Below are positions 11,882 to 23,452 of a stretch of 64,000 nt of DNA, one piece after another. Source of the DNA: Henckelia pumila (taxonomy: Eukaryota > Streptophyta > Magnoliopsida > Lamiales > Gesneriaceae); the NCBI RefSeq assembly GCF_033568475.1, contig NC_133121.1, positions 24,659,374-24,723,373 on the forward strand, read 5' to 3'. Positions within the stretch are counted from its first letter, which is position 1, and each line of letters opens with the position of its first letter. Below the pieces are notes generated by a model. That model had not been told where the DNA came from, made no database searches, and saw nothing but the letters and a program-made list of their open reading frames with translations. A program made the translations under genes and the position numbers.

Positions 11882-12332
11882 GGAACTTGGCTTGCTGGCC
11901 TCCTTGGTGCCTGTCTTGGTGCTGTAGATGACTATGTTTCTGGGCCTTCAGTTCTTTGTCCAGCAAGCTCCCTATAATTGAAAGTTTGGTCAAAATGTTT
12001 GAGAAACATTGTATTGGAATATCTGAATCGATTGTTACCTTGCACATTTTTGATTTTGGATGAACTGGATTTTTACAAGTTGCTCTGTTGTGTCCAAGCT
12101 CTAAGCACTTTGAACAAGTATGAGTGAGTCCCTTTCTTGTAGACATGCTACTGCCACCCTCATCTGCTTCTCTTCTTCTCATTCTTTGAGGTCTTTCTTT
12201 CGTTCACCTTGTGTTTTGCACCAATCAGCTTGTCCAGGCACGACATGAATCATGTGTGAATAAATCCTCAAATATTCACTCTTGATATAATATTTATCAA
12301 CAAAATCCTCCAATTTCTGTCTATTTTCACCG
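11882..12332 (-). pseudogene. inverted, partial copy of the MULE transposase 3' region
   Basis: On the minus strand this repeats roughly 7371-7857 of the MULE, including the CCHC knuckle (CSKCLELGHNRATC) and the downstream presumed intron. About 27 bases around 7509-7535 are missing and there are a few substitutions. There are no TIRs, poly-A or LTR ends. The piece was apparently copied as DNA, because unspliced sequence is retained. Confidence 0.9.
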
Positions 12333-12476
12333 ATGGTTAGATTATTCTATTCAACATGGACAATTATTGCACCCAACATGTTATATACTCTGGAACCAAC
12401 TTCATTATTTATTATGTAAAAATATTGTTTTGAATACTATTTATTTTATATAAATACACACTAAATATTTAAATTT
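12333..12476 (+). repeat. 144-bp direct repeat, copy 2
   Basis: Second copy of 11738-11881. The sequence continues into ordinary AT-rich flank. Confidence 0.92.
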
Positions 12477-13050
12477 CTTTCCACTTTATGAAAATATTTT
12501 TAAGAAAATATGTTGACAATAAATTTTACAATCAAAATATTATTATTATTTAAAAAAAAACTACAATTTCGTTAGTAACTTCATACTGTGATCAATTAAA
12601 GAAATTAATTTTTACTTATACTAAAAAAAATAAGAGGGCATGCGATAAAATTTAAAACAAAAATAAGAACGAAACATCTTAATTCAAAATTACGAAAATA
12701 TAAAAGTAAACTACAATGGAATAAAAATAACAAATAGTTTCATTCAAAAAAAAAAAAAAAACAATATCTTTTTGTGATGTTTCCTGTATTTCTGAACAAT
12801 GCAAATTAAATCAAAATTTATTTTTGAGTAACCAAAGTTTAAATAATTTAGTTTGAGGAACTGAAAGTATTAACGAATTGATATAATTTCACATATGTGT
12901 CTGCACATATACCGCATAATTCTCGAATCTGTAACTGGAAGTGAGGAGAAGAGCAATAACCGGTACACCCGAATCAATGGAAGGAAGCTAGGCTCCTAAA
13001 TAGCAAACCTTTTTTTTTTTGGAAGTTTGTATGGATGAAAATAACCCATA
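12477..13050. other. AT-rich upstream region of the SKS gene
   Basis: No ORF or repeat is identified apart from homopolymer A runs. It presumably contains the distal promoter of the SKU5-similar gene. Confidence 0.4.
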
Positions 13051-13054
13051 GCTC

Positions 13055-13060
13055 TATAAA
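13055..13060 (+). promoter_or_regulatory. TATA box of the SKS gene
   Basis: TATAAA lies in the context CTCTATAAAAGCCC, about 160 bases upstream of the start codon. Transcription would start near 13085-13090, giving a 5' leader of about 125-130 bases that includes an AAAAT repeat just before the ATG. Confidence 0.6.
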
Positions 13061-13215
13061 AGCCCATTGCACCATTGCTCCTAATCATCGCATACATTTT
13101 TTTCCAAGCTCTTTGCAGGAAGGAGTGGGATCCATATCCTTCTTCTTCCTCGTTTTCTTGGAGTTTTTCTGTATACGAAAAAATAAAATAAAATAAAATA
13201 AAACTCGAATAAGCC

Positions 13216-14889
13216 ATGGAGTACTCGAGAATGATCCTCGTGGCCTTGTTGCTGAGCGTGTCAATCGGGATTGTTATGGCAGAGGATCCATATCTGTTCT
13301 TCGACTGGAAAGTCACATACGGCACCATCGCCCCTCTAGGCGTCCCGCAGCAAGGTATTCTCATCAATGGTCAGTTCCCAGGTCCCAAGATCAACTGCAC
13401 ATCCAACAACAACATCGTCGTTAACGTTTTCAATTTCTTGGACGAGCCGTTGCTGCTCACCTGGGGCGGAGTGCAGCAGAGGAAGAATTCTTGGCAAGAT
13501 GGTACTCCTGGAACAATGTGTCCCATTTTGCCTGGACAGAACTATACTTACCATTTCCAGGTTAAGGACCAGATCGGCAGCTACTTCTACTTCCCAACCA
13601 CTGGCCTCCACAGGGCTTCTGGTGGCATTGGAATGCTCCAAATCCACAGCCGCGACCTTATCCCCGTGCCATTCGACACGCCGGCTGATGAGTTCGCTGT
13701 CATTCTTGGAGATTGGTATAACAAAGGCCACAAGACTTTGAAAAGGCTTCTTGATAGCGGGCGTTCAATCGGAAAGCCTGATGGTGTTGTCATCAATGGC
13801 AAATCTGGCAAGGTTGGGGACCTGAATGTTGAGCCATTGGCTGTCATGGAGGCAGGGAAGACTTATAGGTTCCGTGTGTGCAATGCGGGTTTGAAAAACT
13901 CCATCAATTTCAGGCTCCAGGGCCATACTTTGACGCTCGTGGAATTGGAGGGATCCCACACCGTGCAGAACGTGTATGACTCGATCGACCTTCACGTCGG
14001 GCAATGCATGTCTGTTTTGGTCACCGCGAATCGGCCTCCAAAGGACTACTACTTCGTGGCGTCGAGCCGCTTCGCTAGACGCCCCGACGTGGCCGTATCC
14101 GTGGTTCGTTACGCCAACGGCAATGGCCCTGCTTCCCCTGTTCTCCCAGCAGCACCTAGCGAGAACTCCGCTGGCATCGCCTGGTCGATGAATCAGTTCC
14201 GCTCCTTCAGGTGGAATCTGACGGCCAGCGCCGCCCGCCCCAACCCGCAAGGCTCATACCACTACGGAAAGATCGACATCACCCGCACCATCAAGATAAC
14301 CAACACCAGGTCAGTTGTGGGAGGCAAGCTACGCTTCGGCATCAACGGCGTCTCCCATGTGGACACCGAGACCCCTTTGAAGCTGGCGGAATACTTCGGG
14401 ATGTCGGATAAGGTGTTCCAGTACGACCTCGTGAAGGACGAGCCCGCCGCGTCGACCGCTCCCCTGGTGGTTGCCCCCAGCGTGGTCAATGCCGTTTTCA
14501 GGAACTTCGTGGAGATCGTGTTCGAGAACCACGAGAAGACGATCCAAACGTGGCACTTGGACGGGTACTCGTTCTTCGCGGTGGCCATCGAGCCCGGGAG
14601 GTGGACCCCCGACAAGAGGAAGCTGTACAACCTGCAAGACGCGGTGAGCAGGCACACGATCCACGTGTACCCGAACTCGTGGGCGGCCGTGATGACGACC
14701 CTGGACAATGCAGGGATGTGGAACCTTAGGTCGGACATGTGGGAGAGGACGTATTTAGGACAGCAAATGTACTTGAGCGTGCTGTCTCCGGCAAAGTCTT
14801 TGAGGGATGAATACAACATTCCCGAAGCACAGCAGCTTTGTGGCATCGTCAAGGGTCTGCCCAAGCCTACTCCATATGCTGGCACTTGA
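13216..14889 (+). CDS. SKU5-similar / L-ascorbate oxidase homologue (NTP303-like), 557 aa
   Basis: A single uninterrupted exon encodes a secreted protein: a signal peptide of about 22 residues ending VMA, then three cupredoxin domains. The order and blocks (DWKVTYGTIAPLGVPQQ, NGQFPGPKI, LEGSH near 250, LHVGQCMSVLVT) are those of the SKS/pollen-specific NTP303-Bp10 branch of multicopper oxidases. Copper-ligand motifs of true oxidases are replaced: HWHG by LTWGG, WYHSH by YFYFPT, HCHIEWH by GMWNLRSDMW. Only the His of QTWHLDGY remains. It is therefore probably not a copper oxidase, but an apoplastic or membrane-surface protein linked to cell expansion, often in pollen. Several Asn-x-Ser/Thr sites suggest glycosylation. 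The start is the first ATG after the TATA box. Confidence 0.93.
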   Translation: MEYSRMILVALLLSVSIGIVMAEDPYLFFDWKVTYGTIAPLGVPQQGILINGQFPGPKINCTSNNNIVVNVFNFLDEPLLLTWGGVQQRKNSWQDGTPGTMCPILPGQNYTYHFQVKDQIGSYFYFPTTGLHRASGGIGMLQIHSRDLIPVPFDTPADEFAVILGDWYNKGHKTLKRLLDSGRSIGKPDGVVINGKSGKVGDLNVEPLAVMEAGKTYRFRVCNAGLKNSINFRLQGHTLTLVELEGSHTVQNVYDSIDLHVGQCMSVLVTANRPPKDYYFVASSRFARRPDVAVSVVRYANGNGPASPVLPAAPSENSAGIAWSMNQFRSFRWNLTASAARPNPQGSYHYGKIDITRTIKITNTRSVVGGKLRFGINGVSHVDTETPLKLAEYFGMSDKVFQYDLVKDEPAASTAPLVVAPSVVNAVFRNFVEIVFENHEKTIQTWHLDGYSFFAVAIEPGRWTPDKRKLYNLQDAVSRHTIHVYPNSWAAVMTTLDNAGMWNLRSDMWERTYLGQQMYLSVLSPAKSLRDEYNIPEAQQLCGIVKGLPKPTPYAGT

Positions 14890-16279
14890 ACCAACACACA
14901 CCTATACCAAATGGACTTTGCTTATATAATGTTGTGGTGTTATCATTTCTTTTCTTTCTTACTTTCTTTCTATCTTAATTAATAAGAATGTAGCAATGAA
15001 GTTACATATATACTTGTGTTTCTTTCATCATGGGATCCTATTTGAGTAGATGAGTTTGGGCCGGAATTCTTTGCCTTTTTCAAGGTGGATGTGCCTTCGA
15101 AATATTGGCCTTTTTTGACATGAATAAAAAAAAAGTTTTGTTTCATGTAAATTTGTCTTTTCGCGGGTTTTAATGCATTCACTTCCTCTTCACTTTTTTT
15201 TTTTTTTATATGTTATTATAATGTATGCATTTAAAAGAAAATTTTAAATGTCAAATACTATATATAAAGTACAAGTGATGATTGCCAAAAAAAAAAAAAA
15301 AAAAAAACAACCCCGATTTTTTTAAAAAAAAATTAAAACCCGATTCTAATATGCACATTTGGCCGTGGTTGAATTTAGGCTTTTCCTGATTCCTCCCTCA
15401 AATTGATAGTTTGTTGAGTTATAGACTTTCAGAATCTCCTTTCCAAATTATTGCTCAATTTTATCCATCTACATTTTTAAGCATAAGATTATAAGTACGT
15501 AACAAACCTTATATCTGGAAATTCAAATATCGTAAAATTATTAAATAAAACATATGGTTTGCAAATATCAAACATTCAAATATAAGTTTCGTAAAAAATA
15601 TTGCAATTTCTTTTCGCATTCCAAAATAAATAGATATATAGAAACTTTATTTTTTCCCAAATGTATAATTATTTTGTCTTCTAAAAATAACATATGAAAG
15701 CTACATATTAAATTTCAAAATTCAATCATCTAAAAAATAAGAATTTTATCTTTTCATTTTACAAATCAAACATGTATATGATTTTTAAGTTTTTCCGAAT
15801 TTATTTTCCTGCAATAAAAGTTCAATTGTGTCAAGATATAACGAAAAGAAACTATTGTCCAAAATATATAATTTTTTTATTCTTTATTTAAGTTACTGAT
15901 TTATTTCAAATAAAAAAATTATATAAGAAACATCACGTGTATGACAGTATAGGAATCAATGTTCTTGTAAGAATTATACCTGACGTTACATCTAATTTTC
16001 GAATTTTTAATTTGTTCAAATGAGATCCATATATATGTCCAAATCAATTTTAAATATTTGACTTTTGAATTATGAACTCAACACATTCGAAAAATTTGAG
16101 ACAGTGTTATAAAATTTTTTGTGTAAATTGATAAAATATCTATCTAATAAAAAAAACAATGGGTCAATCGGATTGAGGTTTCCTGAATCTGGATCGGGTA
16201 TTCGGATCTCTGTCTGAATCAACAAAAAGAAGAGAGCTCTGAATTTGGTCCGCGGGGGTTTACATACATACATAGATGC
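14890..16279. other. 3' UTR and AT-rich spacer
   Basis: The first ~100 bases are probably 3' UTR; an AATAAG stretch lies near 14981. The remainder is AT-rich with poly-A and poly-T runs. I see no gene or paired repeat. Confidence 0.5.
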
Positions 16280-19063
16280 ATGGCTCCTCTGTGCTTTTAC
16301 TCCACTTGCCCGGCATTGCCGCAACGGAATCGTACTGGAATTCGAAGTTACTTCTCTACTTGCAATCGCAATCCTCAAGCGCGATCCTTGATTTCATCTT
16401 CTGATTCGAGGAAAAGGGGAGTATTCGTGTTGTCCGATCTGCACACCGATTACTCGGAAAACATGAATTGGGTCAGATCTTTCAAGTCCCGCAGTAGCGA
16501 TGATGTGCTTTTGGTTGCCGGCGATGTGGCCGAGATTTACTCCAATTTCATTCTCACTATGTCGCTTTTGAAGGACAAGTTTCATCGTGTTTTCTTTGTC
16601 CCGGGAAACCACGATCTTTGGCTCCGGGGGGAGAAAGCTGACTACGTAATCTCTCGCTTTTCTCATTTTATATTCTCAATTTTGCGGATTTATGTCGTCA
16701 GATGATATTAATCCATACATGAGTCGGTACAATTGCAAACTGGACAATATGTTTTGTTTATACCTCCTTACATTGTTTTATCGGTGTAATTTTTATTGTT
16801 GTTCAGTCGGGTTCTCTTGATAAATTGGATAAATTACTAGATGCATGTCAGAGACTTGGGGTTGAAACTGCACCTGGCATAGTTGATGGATTGGGAGTTA
16901 TCCCATTGTACTCTTGGTATCATGAGGTAAATCTTGTCCTTGAATCCTCGCAATGCTGTATAGAGTTAACCTGTTTTTTTCTTGGTCCGAGTTGTTGATT
17001 CGGTGTCGATGATCTGGCTTCTTGTAGAGCTTTGATGAGGAAAGGGACATAACTGGAGTTCGCATTCCTTCCTTGGAGATGGTGATTAACTTTCTTTTTC
17101 CTAGTAAGGATTTCATTTTTTTAAATCCTCGTCAGTCACCTGTTCTTACTGAAATTTGGATTTGAACCTATGTTTGATGTGTTTTGTTCTCTGGAGTGTT
17201 TGAACACTTAACTGTACAAATGACACCTTGTGTAAACTCTAAACGCTCTCATCATCTATCTTCCAGATATTTTGGTGATTTACATTGTTTGTACTGAAAA
17301 TTCTATGACCTAAGATATTGAATGTTCCGCTGTCAGGCATGCAAAGACTTTCATGTATGCAAATGGCCTGATGAATTGAAAAATGAAGAGACTGCACTTG
17401 CTAAGCATTTTGATTCTTTGAATGACAAGAACCGGGACGTGGTCGAAGATATACAGAAGAGATGCAGCCATATAATTTCATTCTCTCACTTTGTTCCGAG
17501 GCTAGTCAATCTTTTTTATGCATTTAGAACCTATTTGGTTTTTTTGAGTTGCACGCACCCTGGTGTCTTAGAATTGTTACCTCATTAGCACGTGGTTTAT
17601 AGAATGAACTTGTAGATGCAGGAGCATCTTATAATTTATTTTCTCCATCCTATGTACAATGTAAAGCTTGACTCATTCCTGATAATTTTTTATGAGGACT
17701 CATGGGCATTCTCTTCTTTAGTTTGAATTAGAAAATTCCCTTCTATCTTTGTTTATTTATAGGCCTTGGAAAATGGATTAGAGCAGCTTATTGTGCCAAT
17801 AAGCTTCAATTGGCAGTTAAAGGTCCTAGGAAGGGCTGTATGTAGCTCCTTGTGTTTCCACGTATTAAAAATATTCTCCTTACACAATTGGTTAAATTTA
17901 TTTAAAATCAAGTGAATTTTATTTTGCTAGCCTCACGTTATTTGGAGGGACTTTCCGGACAGTTAGTCTTCAACCGATATCGCAATATGTGAACCGGCTA
18001 GGATGTTGAATAAGCTGTTTCAGAATTTCTTATGTGATCCTCTAAACTTGTAAATATGGGGGATGGTGTATTTGTGAAGTGTTGGAAAAGTTTTTTGTTT
18101 TCTGGCTTTCATATCAGAACATTCTGATATCTGCATTTATATCTCATATCAATAGATTCCAATTAATAAACCTCTTTATTTGTTGTCACAAACTTTTCCA
18201 TTGGAGGACCTAATCAAAGATCATATCTGCTATCTCTTCTGTGCAGGCAAGAGCTGTGCCCTGAAAAAAGAATGCTTTTCTATCCAAATCTTCCAAAAAT
18301 CATTGGTTCCAACTATCTTGAGAACAGAATAAGATGTATACATGGAGCTCAAGGGAATCCATCAGCATGCCATGTGTTCGGTCACACTCATTTTTGCTGG
18401 GATGCTATTCTTGACGGTATCAGGTAGTTAAAATCATTCCCTGTCACATATCCAACAAACAATTGTTTTCAATGAGTTAGAAATTGTTTAGATATTGTGT
18501 TGTGTAACTGAGTTTTCACTGTCTAGGTTATACGGTTCAATATGTTTTTTGAAACAAACACAATCGGTACCCTGACGGGGGTTACCAGTAGATAAAACGC
18601 ATAGGTCAACGCTTATAAGGGAGAGAATTAGGCTAAAACTTCTTAGCGGAATACAAACAATACCAGACTATATAGCAATCTGGAACAAGAGAGAGCATAA
18701 TCCTATCTAAACTAAACCTAGTTCAATTATCTCGATAGCTAGGTTCTTCACAAAAGACCTATTTGCAAAAACATCGATTACTGCATTGTGTTCTGTAGGT
18801 GTGTAAACGGGTCTGTCAATTAAATCCCTGTTTTGATGACTAAATGCAGGTATGTGCAGGCACCATTAGCTTACCCAAGGGAACGACAAAGGAAAATGAA
18901 TGGAGGTGAAGAATGGCTTCCATTCTGCATATACAATGGTGGAGATTTTGCAGAGAGACACTCTCCTTGCTATTGGTCTGAGTATTACTCAATCAACCCC
19001 AGAACTCCTGAAGTCATTGAGCTTGCCCCTTGGGTAGCCAGGTTCTACAAAACTAAAGTATAG
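16280..19063 (+). CDS. calcineurin-like metallophosphoesterase, about 364 aa
   Basis: Six exons join in frame: 16280-16645, 16807-16926, 17028-17081, 17337-17500, 18247-18423 and 18850-19063. The metal-binding blocks of the metallophosphoesterase fold appear in order: LSDLHTDY (D and H), LVAGDVAE, VPGNHDLW, SFSHFVPR and VFGHTHFCWD. The N-terminus (about 45 residues, rich in Ser, Arg and Asn, few acids) could be a plastid or mitochondrial transit peptide. It belongs to a plant calcineurin-like phosphoesterase family whose substrate I cannot name. Intron 4 starts with GC rather than GT (AG/gctagt), because the reading frame requires that join. The ATG at 16280 was chosen because it opens the frame leading into the first motif. 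Confidence 0.9.
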
Positions 19064-20183
19064 GATGATAGAGGAATTATTATATTGTAGTTCCTTTTTT
19101 AAGCAAATGAGAAGATAGGGTGACTCTGGTGCTGCATAGGATTAGATTCATTTCTCTGCCTTCTTTGTATTGGTATTATGCAGCATCACAGTCTATATGG
19201 ACTTGATATTTTGATTTAAATAAATCACGGCCCAATCTTATTTAAATAAATTCACAAGATTTCCTGAATGATTCAAGTAATTGAATAGTTGTCTGTCTAC
19301 AACTAAAATAGGTCATTTCGGGTTTACCCAAATCTGACCCAACCCGATTACCGAACCAAAAAATTTCAATCTTAATCTGATAACCAAAAAACTTCAATCC
19401 TAATTTGATATTTTTTTTATTGACTCGGATTGTTTTTATTGACTCGGATTGAGTTCAATTTTGATACCTCTAAAATCGCACAATAAATTATTACAAAATA
19501 AAAAATAATTTGTTTCATTGAAAGCTTTTTCAAACAAAGACGAACAATTTTTATTTATATTTATATTTATTTATTTATTTTTTGATAGTAAGCTTTTATA
19601 TATTATTCAATCCAAAGTCGTTCTTAAGACACGAACTAACCAAAAAAGAAAAACTCCAAAAAAGAACAAATACCTGCAAGTTCGCATACAAAAGGAGAGG
19701 AGAGGGGACATAGAAGCAAATTAAGAAGCTATTTCATGTAGAATCTGAGCGACGAATATAACTAAAACGACAATTACAAGTTATTGGAAAGAGAGAATTT
19801 TTAAAAAGATTTTAGAATACTTTTCTAATTTAATAAAACGTACAACACTTTATATAACAATTCTATATAGACACTTTCTTGAAACCTTCTTGTGCCTAAT
19901 GGATAAGCATTTGATTCGTATTGATTTTATCAACTAAAAATTCTATTTTTATTGAAACTTTTATGTTTCTCTCGAAATGGCCGGCGACCACTTGCCAAAA
20001 AGAATAAAAGGCATGCACTCACGTTCCTCATTATGCATGGACAAGTAGGGATTAACCAAGAAAAGGGAAATACGAAATCACCAACTCTTGCACAATGCAC
20101 ATCAACGTTGTATATATGTATATATATCCACAAGACCAGCATTTTTATTCACTTATATATACTTTAATTTACTCATATAGAAG
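19064..20183. other. spacer between convergent genes
   Basis: The left part is probably 3' UTR of the phosphoesterase. No coding region is seen. A GACTCGGATTG duplication near 19424-19450 and low-complexity TTTA runs near 19555-19580 are the only structure noticed. Confidence 0.4.
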
Positions 20184-21226
20184 CTAGTAATCCTCGGGGG
20201 CCAAGGGTTGGTGATGGCTATCCTGGTGTTGAGTCTCAGCCGGTATGACTCCGAACTCGTATATCAGCCCCGCAATGGCCGCGCCCACAAACGGACCCAA
20301 CCAATATATCCAGTGGTTCCTCCACCTCCACCCCACCAATGCTGGCCCAAATGCTCGCGCCGGGTTCATCGCCGCGCCTTCGAACGGCCCTCCCACTAGC
20401 ACGTTGGCACCGAATATGAAGGCGATGGCAAGAGGCGCAATCGTCCCTAAACTTCCCCTCTTCGGATCGATCGCAGTGGCGTAGACAGTGTAAACGAGTC
20501 CAAACGTCAACACTACTTCCATTAGCAGAGCATTCGCCACGCCTTCGCCGGCTGCCACGGCAAACCCGCCAGGTCTCTGCATGATACAAGATGGTAATCG
20601 CATGCATGGAAAGTACTACATTAATTGTACATACATATTTTCCAAGAGGAATTTGATGCACCGGGCGGACCCAAGTTATTTTTTAAAATTTTGTATATAA
20701 AATTTTTGAATAATTTTGATTTAATTTGGTGGTAGCCCGGGATGCATGCCATGCACGTACGTACCATGCCTCGAGTTGCGGGACGCAGCAGAAGGGAAGC
20801 AACGACGGCTCCCAAGAGCTGGGCGAGCCAGTAGTAAATGGCGCGGACAAAAGAGAGCCTTCCGCCAACAAGTGTGCCAAAGGTGACGGCTGGATTGACG
20901 TGTCCGCCCGACACATTCAAGCTGGAAGCCACGGCGGCAAACAGCGCCAGCGCATGAGCAACCGCTATCACCAACAGACCCGAGGACCCTAAACCCTGCT
21001 TGTCCCTGTACATCTTATCTGACAACATATACAAATATCTATAGAAGAAAAAACCCAAAAGACAGACAAATAAATAATGTGTGTATATACATATACCTAG
21101 AGAAAGGATGGAGCCTTCGGCAGCAAAAACGAAGATGAAAGTGGAGAGGAATTCGGACAAGGTGGCTCTAATGGAGTCGGGATGGGTGGCTTCTTCAGCT
21201 CTCCCGAAATAATACCTGCGGGGCAT
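20184..21226 (-). CDS. TIP3: tonoplast intrinsic protein, TIP3 (alpha-TIP) type, 258 aa
   Basis: Three exons on the minus strand: 21226-21097, 21018-20765 and 20576-20184, all GT-AG. The product has six membrane helices and two NPA boxes (NPAV at residues 85-88, NPAR at 199-202). His65 in AHALALF is at the place of the TIP selectivity-filter histidine. The start ([19 protein letters not shown]) and the end (HQPLAPEDY) are hallmarks of seed alpha-TIPs, which move water and small solutes across protein-storage-vacuole membranes. The length is normal for the family. RY and ABRE motifs upstream agree with seed-maturation expression. No lesion is seen. Confidence 0.95.
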
Positions 21227-21296
21227 GATCGATCTCTTACTTACAGAAAATTATAATATAATCCTAGCTTAAAACGTACGCCTGCAGGGGAAGAAA

Positions 21297-21302
21297 TATA
21301 TA
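21297..21302 (-). promoter_or_regulatory. TATA box candidate of the TIP3 gene
   Basis: TATATA on the minus strand, about 70 bases upstream of the start codon, in an otherwise mixed-composition leader. Confidence 0.4.
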
Positions 21303-21419
21303 ATCTGGATGTAAGTAAATGAGCAGAGAAAGAGGTATGGAGGAGAACGAACGAACGAGTGAGGTGCTTAAATCGGAGAGATGGGTATGGACACTTGGGT
21401 GATGAAATGCAGGAATTAC

Positions 21420-21439
21420 GACACGTTACTTTCTGCATG
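21420..21439 (-). promoter_or_regulatory. ABRE plus RY motif upstream of TIP3
   Basis: Read on the gene's strand: an exact RY element CATGCA (21434-21439) and, eight bases further toward the gene, ACGTGTC (21420-21426), an ABA-response core. The pair lies about 195-215 bases before the ATG. B3 factors of the ABI3/FUS3 type and bZIP factors bind such pairs in seed-maturation promoters. The motif match is direct; its use here is inferred. Confidence 0.5.
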
Positions 21440-21781
21440 CGTTGCCTCTTCAAATCTTATTATTATCCTTTTACCTATACTAAATAAATAAACATTATAT
21501 ATATAGCTTAAAAAAATTATTATTTGTACGATGTTTCGTACTATTGCAAATGATGATATGATATTGCGCTGGATGAATCAATCCTTCTATTATGTTGTAG
21601 ATAGGGTATAAACGAGTCGAGCTATTCGTGAGCAGTTTGTAAGTAGCTCGATCAAAACATGATTTGAGCTCGATTTAACCGATCTCGAACTCGAGTAGCT
21701 CGAGCATATAATCGAGCTCGACTCGAGCTTTGAAACTACTCGCGAGCTGCTCGATAAGCCACATATATAAAAAAAAATATA

Positions 21782-21788
<7 letters not shown>

Positions 21789-21834
<46 letters not shown>
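21789..21834. repeat. (TA)n microsatellite
   Basis: About 23 uninterrupted TA units inside the left subterminal region of the large hAT-like element. Confidence 0.95.
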
Positions 21835-21839
<5 letters not shown>

Positions 21840-23452
21840 AAAAACATACACGTGTGTTGCACGTGGGAAACATACGATAGCTTAATTAAAATTCGAAAAA
21901 ATTAAAACAAAACTCGAGTAAGACGGTCTCACGAATCAAGTTTGTGAGATTGATCTTTTGTCATGTTTTATTAAAGTAATTTATAAATGTATATAAATAC
22001 AAGAAAACATTGGTTGAAAGAAATGATTGCAAATTAGAAAATTAAAAAGTCTAAAAAGATCATATCAAAACGATATTTTATTGTGTTTTATTTATTTAAT
22101 TTATAAATAAAAATCACAATAAAATGTTGGTTGCAAAACATTTTAATTTAAACACATAAGTTAAAATAGACGTGAGATTTTCATACCTAAGTGCAACAAC
22201 GTTTCTTGAGATATGTCTATATTTGAGTGTTCTAGTCATATTAGCGAGGGCTAGCAAGAAGCATTGTGCTACTGAGGTTGTAATGAAACTGTGCTCAGTT
22301 GCGAGGCTCTCGACTTTTATGGACTAACGACAGATGAAAGATAGTCACTAATACTTAATAATTATTGGGATTATCTATTGGATTAATAGAAACTTTAGAC
22401 TTTGTGCTACTAAACCAATTTTTTAGAGATACGTAAGTATTAGCTGAGATATCCAGCTGAGTATGTATTTTTATATGTTGCAATATTATTTGTCACATGA
22501 TGCACATTATCTTGTGATATATGTATGACCATGTTGAGCCTGATATCCCTTGAGATAGTTAGTTGATTAGGGTCGCTCAAATTTTGTTTTCTGTAACCGT
22601 GACAAGTTAATTTTATAAGATTATTTCTTGTTTAGGTCAGATAAGAAAAAAATTTAATTTTTATGTCAAAAATATTTTTTTATTACCATATTTTTTAAAG
22701 TAATATATAAATATAAAACCACAACAAAATGTTAGATAAAGACACTTTTATTTAAATATACAACTTCTAGTCAATGCCATAAGCAAATGAATTACAGATT
22801 TAAAAAATTAAAAAATCTAAAAAAATATCAAAATGATTTGTTATCGTGTTTCATTCAAATAATTTATAATTGTAAACTACAATTGGTTGCAAAATTTTTT
22901 TATTTAAACCATAAGTTCAAAGAGATGCGAGATTTTCGTTCTTAAGTGTACATTCAAAGGCTCCTGGGCCATTCAATCTCTATTTAATTGTTTCTATTCA
23001 TATTAGTTAGAACCAGCAAGAACCAAGGTGCTACCGAGATCATAGCGAAACAGGTCTCAAGTTGCCGCATTTTTAATTATGTGGACTAACGATAGATTGA
23101 GTTATAGTCCTGAATCCCTTTCTTAATTGGAAGTTTGGGAGTAGTTGTTGGATAAACATGTACTTATCTTTAGGCTAGGACTTTAGATCATGTGTTCTTA
23201 AACCAGTTGTTTAGATGTACATAAGTATTGATTGAGATATCAAATTGAGTATGTATATTTTTTGTTGCATTTTTATTTTTTTTACATTATTAACAGTCAT
23301 ATGATGCATGTTTATCCCGTCATGTTATATGTGAACATGTGTATCAAGTTGAGCCTGATAATCATTGAGATATTCAGTGGTGTAGCTAGGATCGCTCAAA
23401 TCTTGTTTTTTGTAACCATGTGACCCACTGGGTACATAGAGCACCGTGTGCA

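Noticed and set aside
13336-14897. Long minus- and other-frame open frames within the SKS gene
   Set aside because: They are shadows of the GC-rich coding sequence. The plus frame has clear family motifs and a TATA box.
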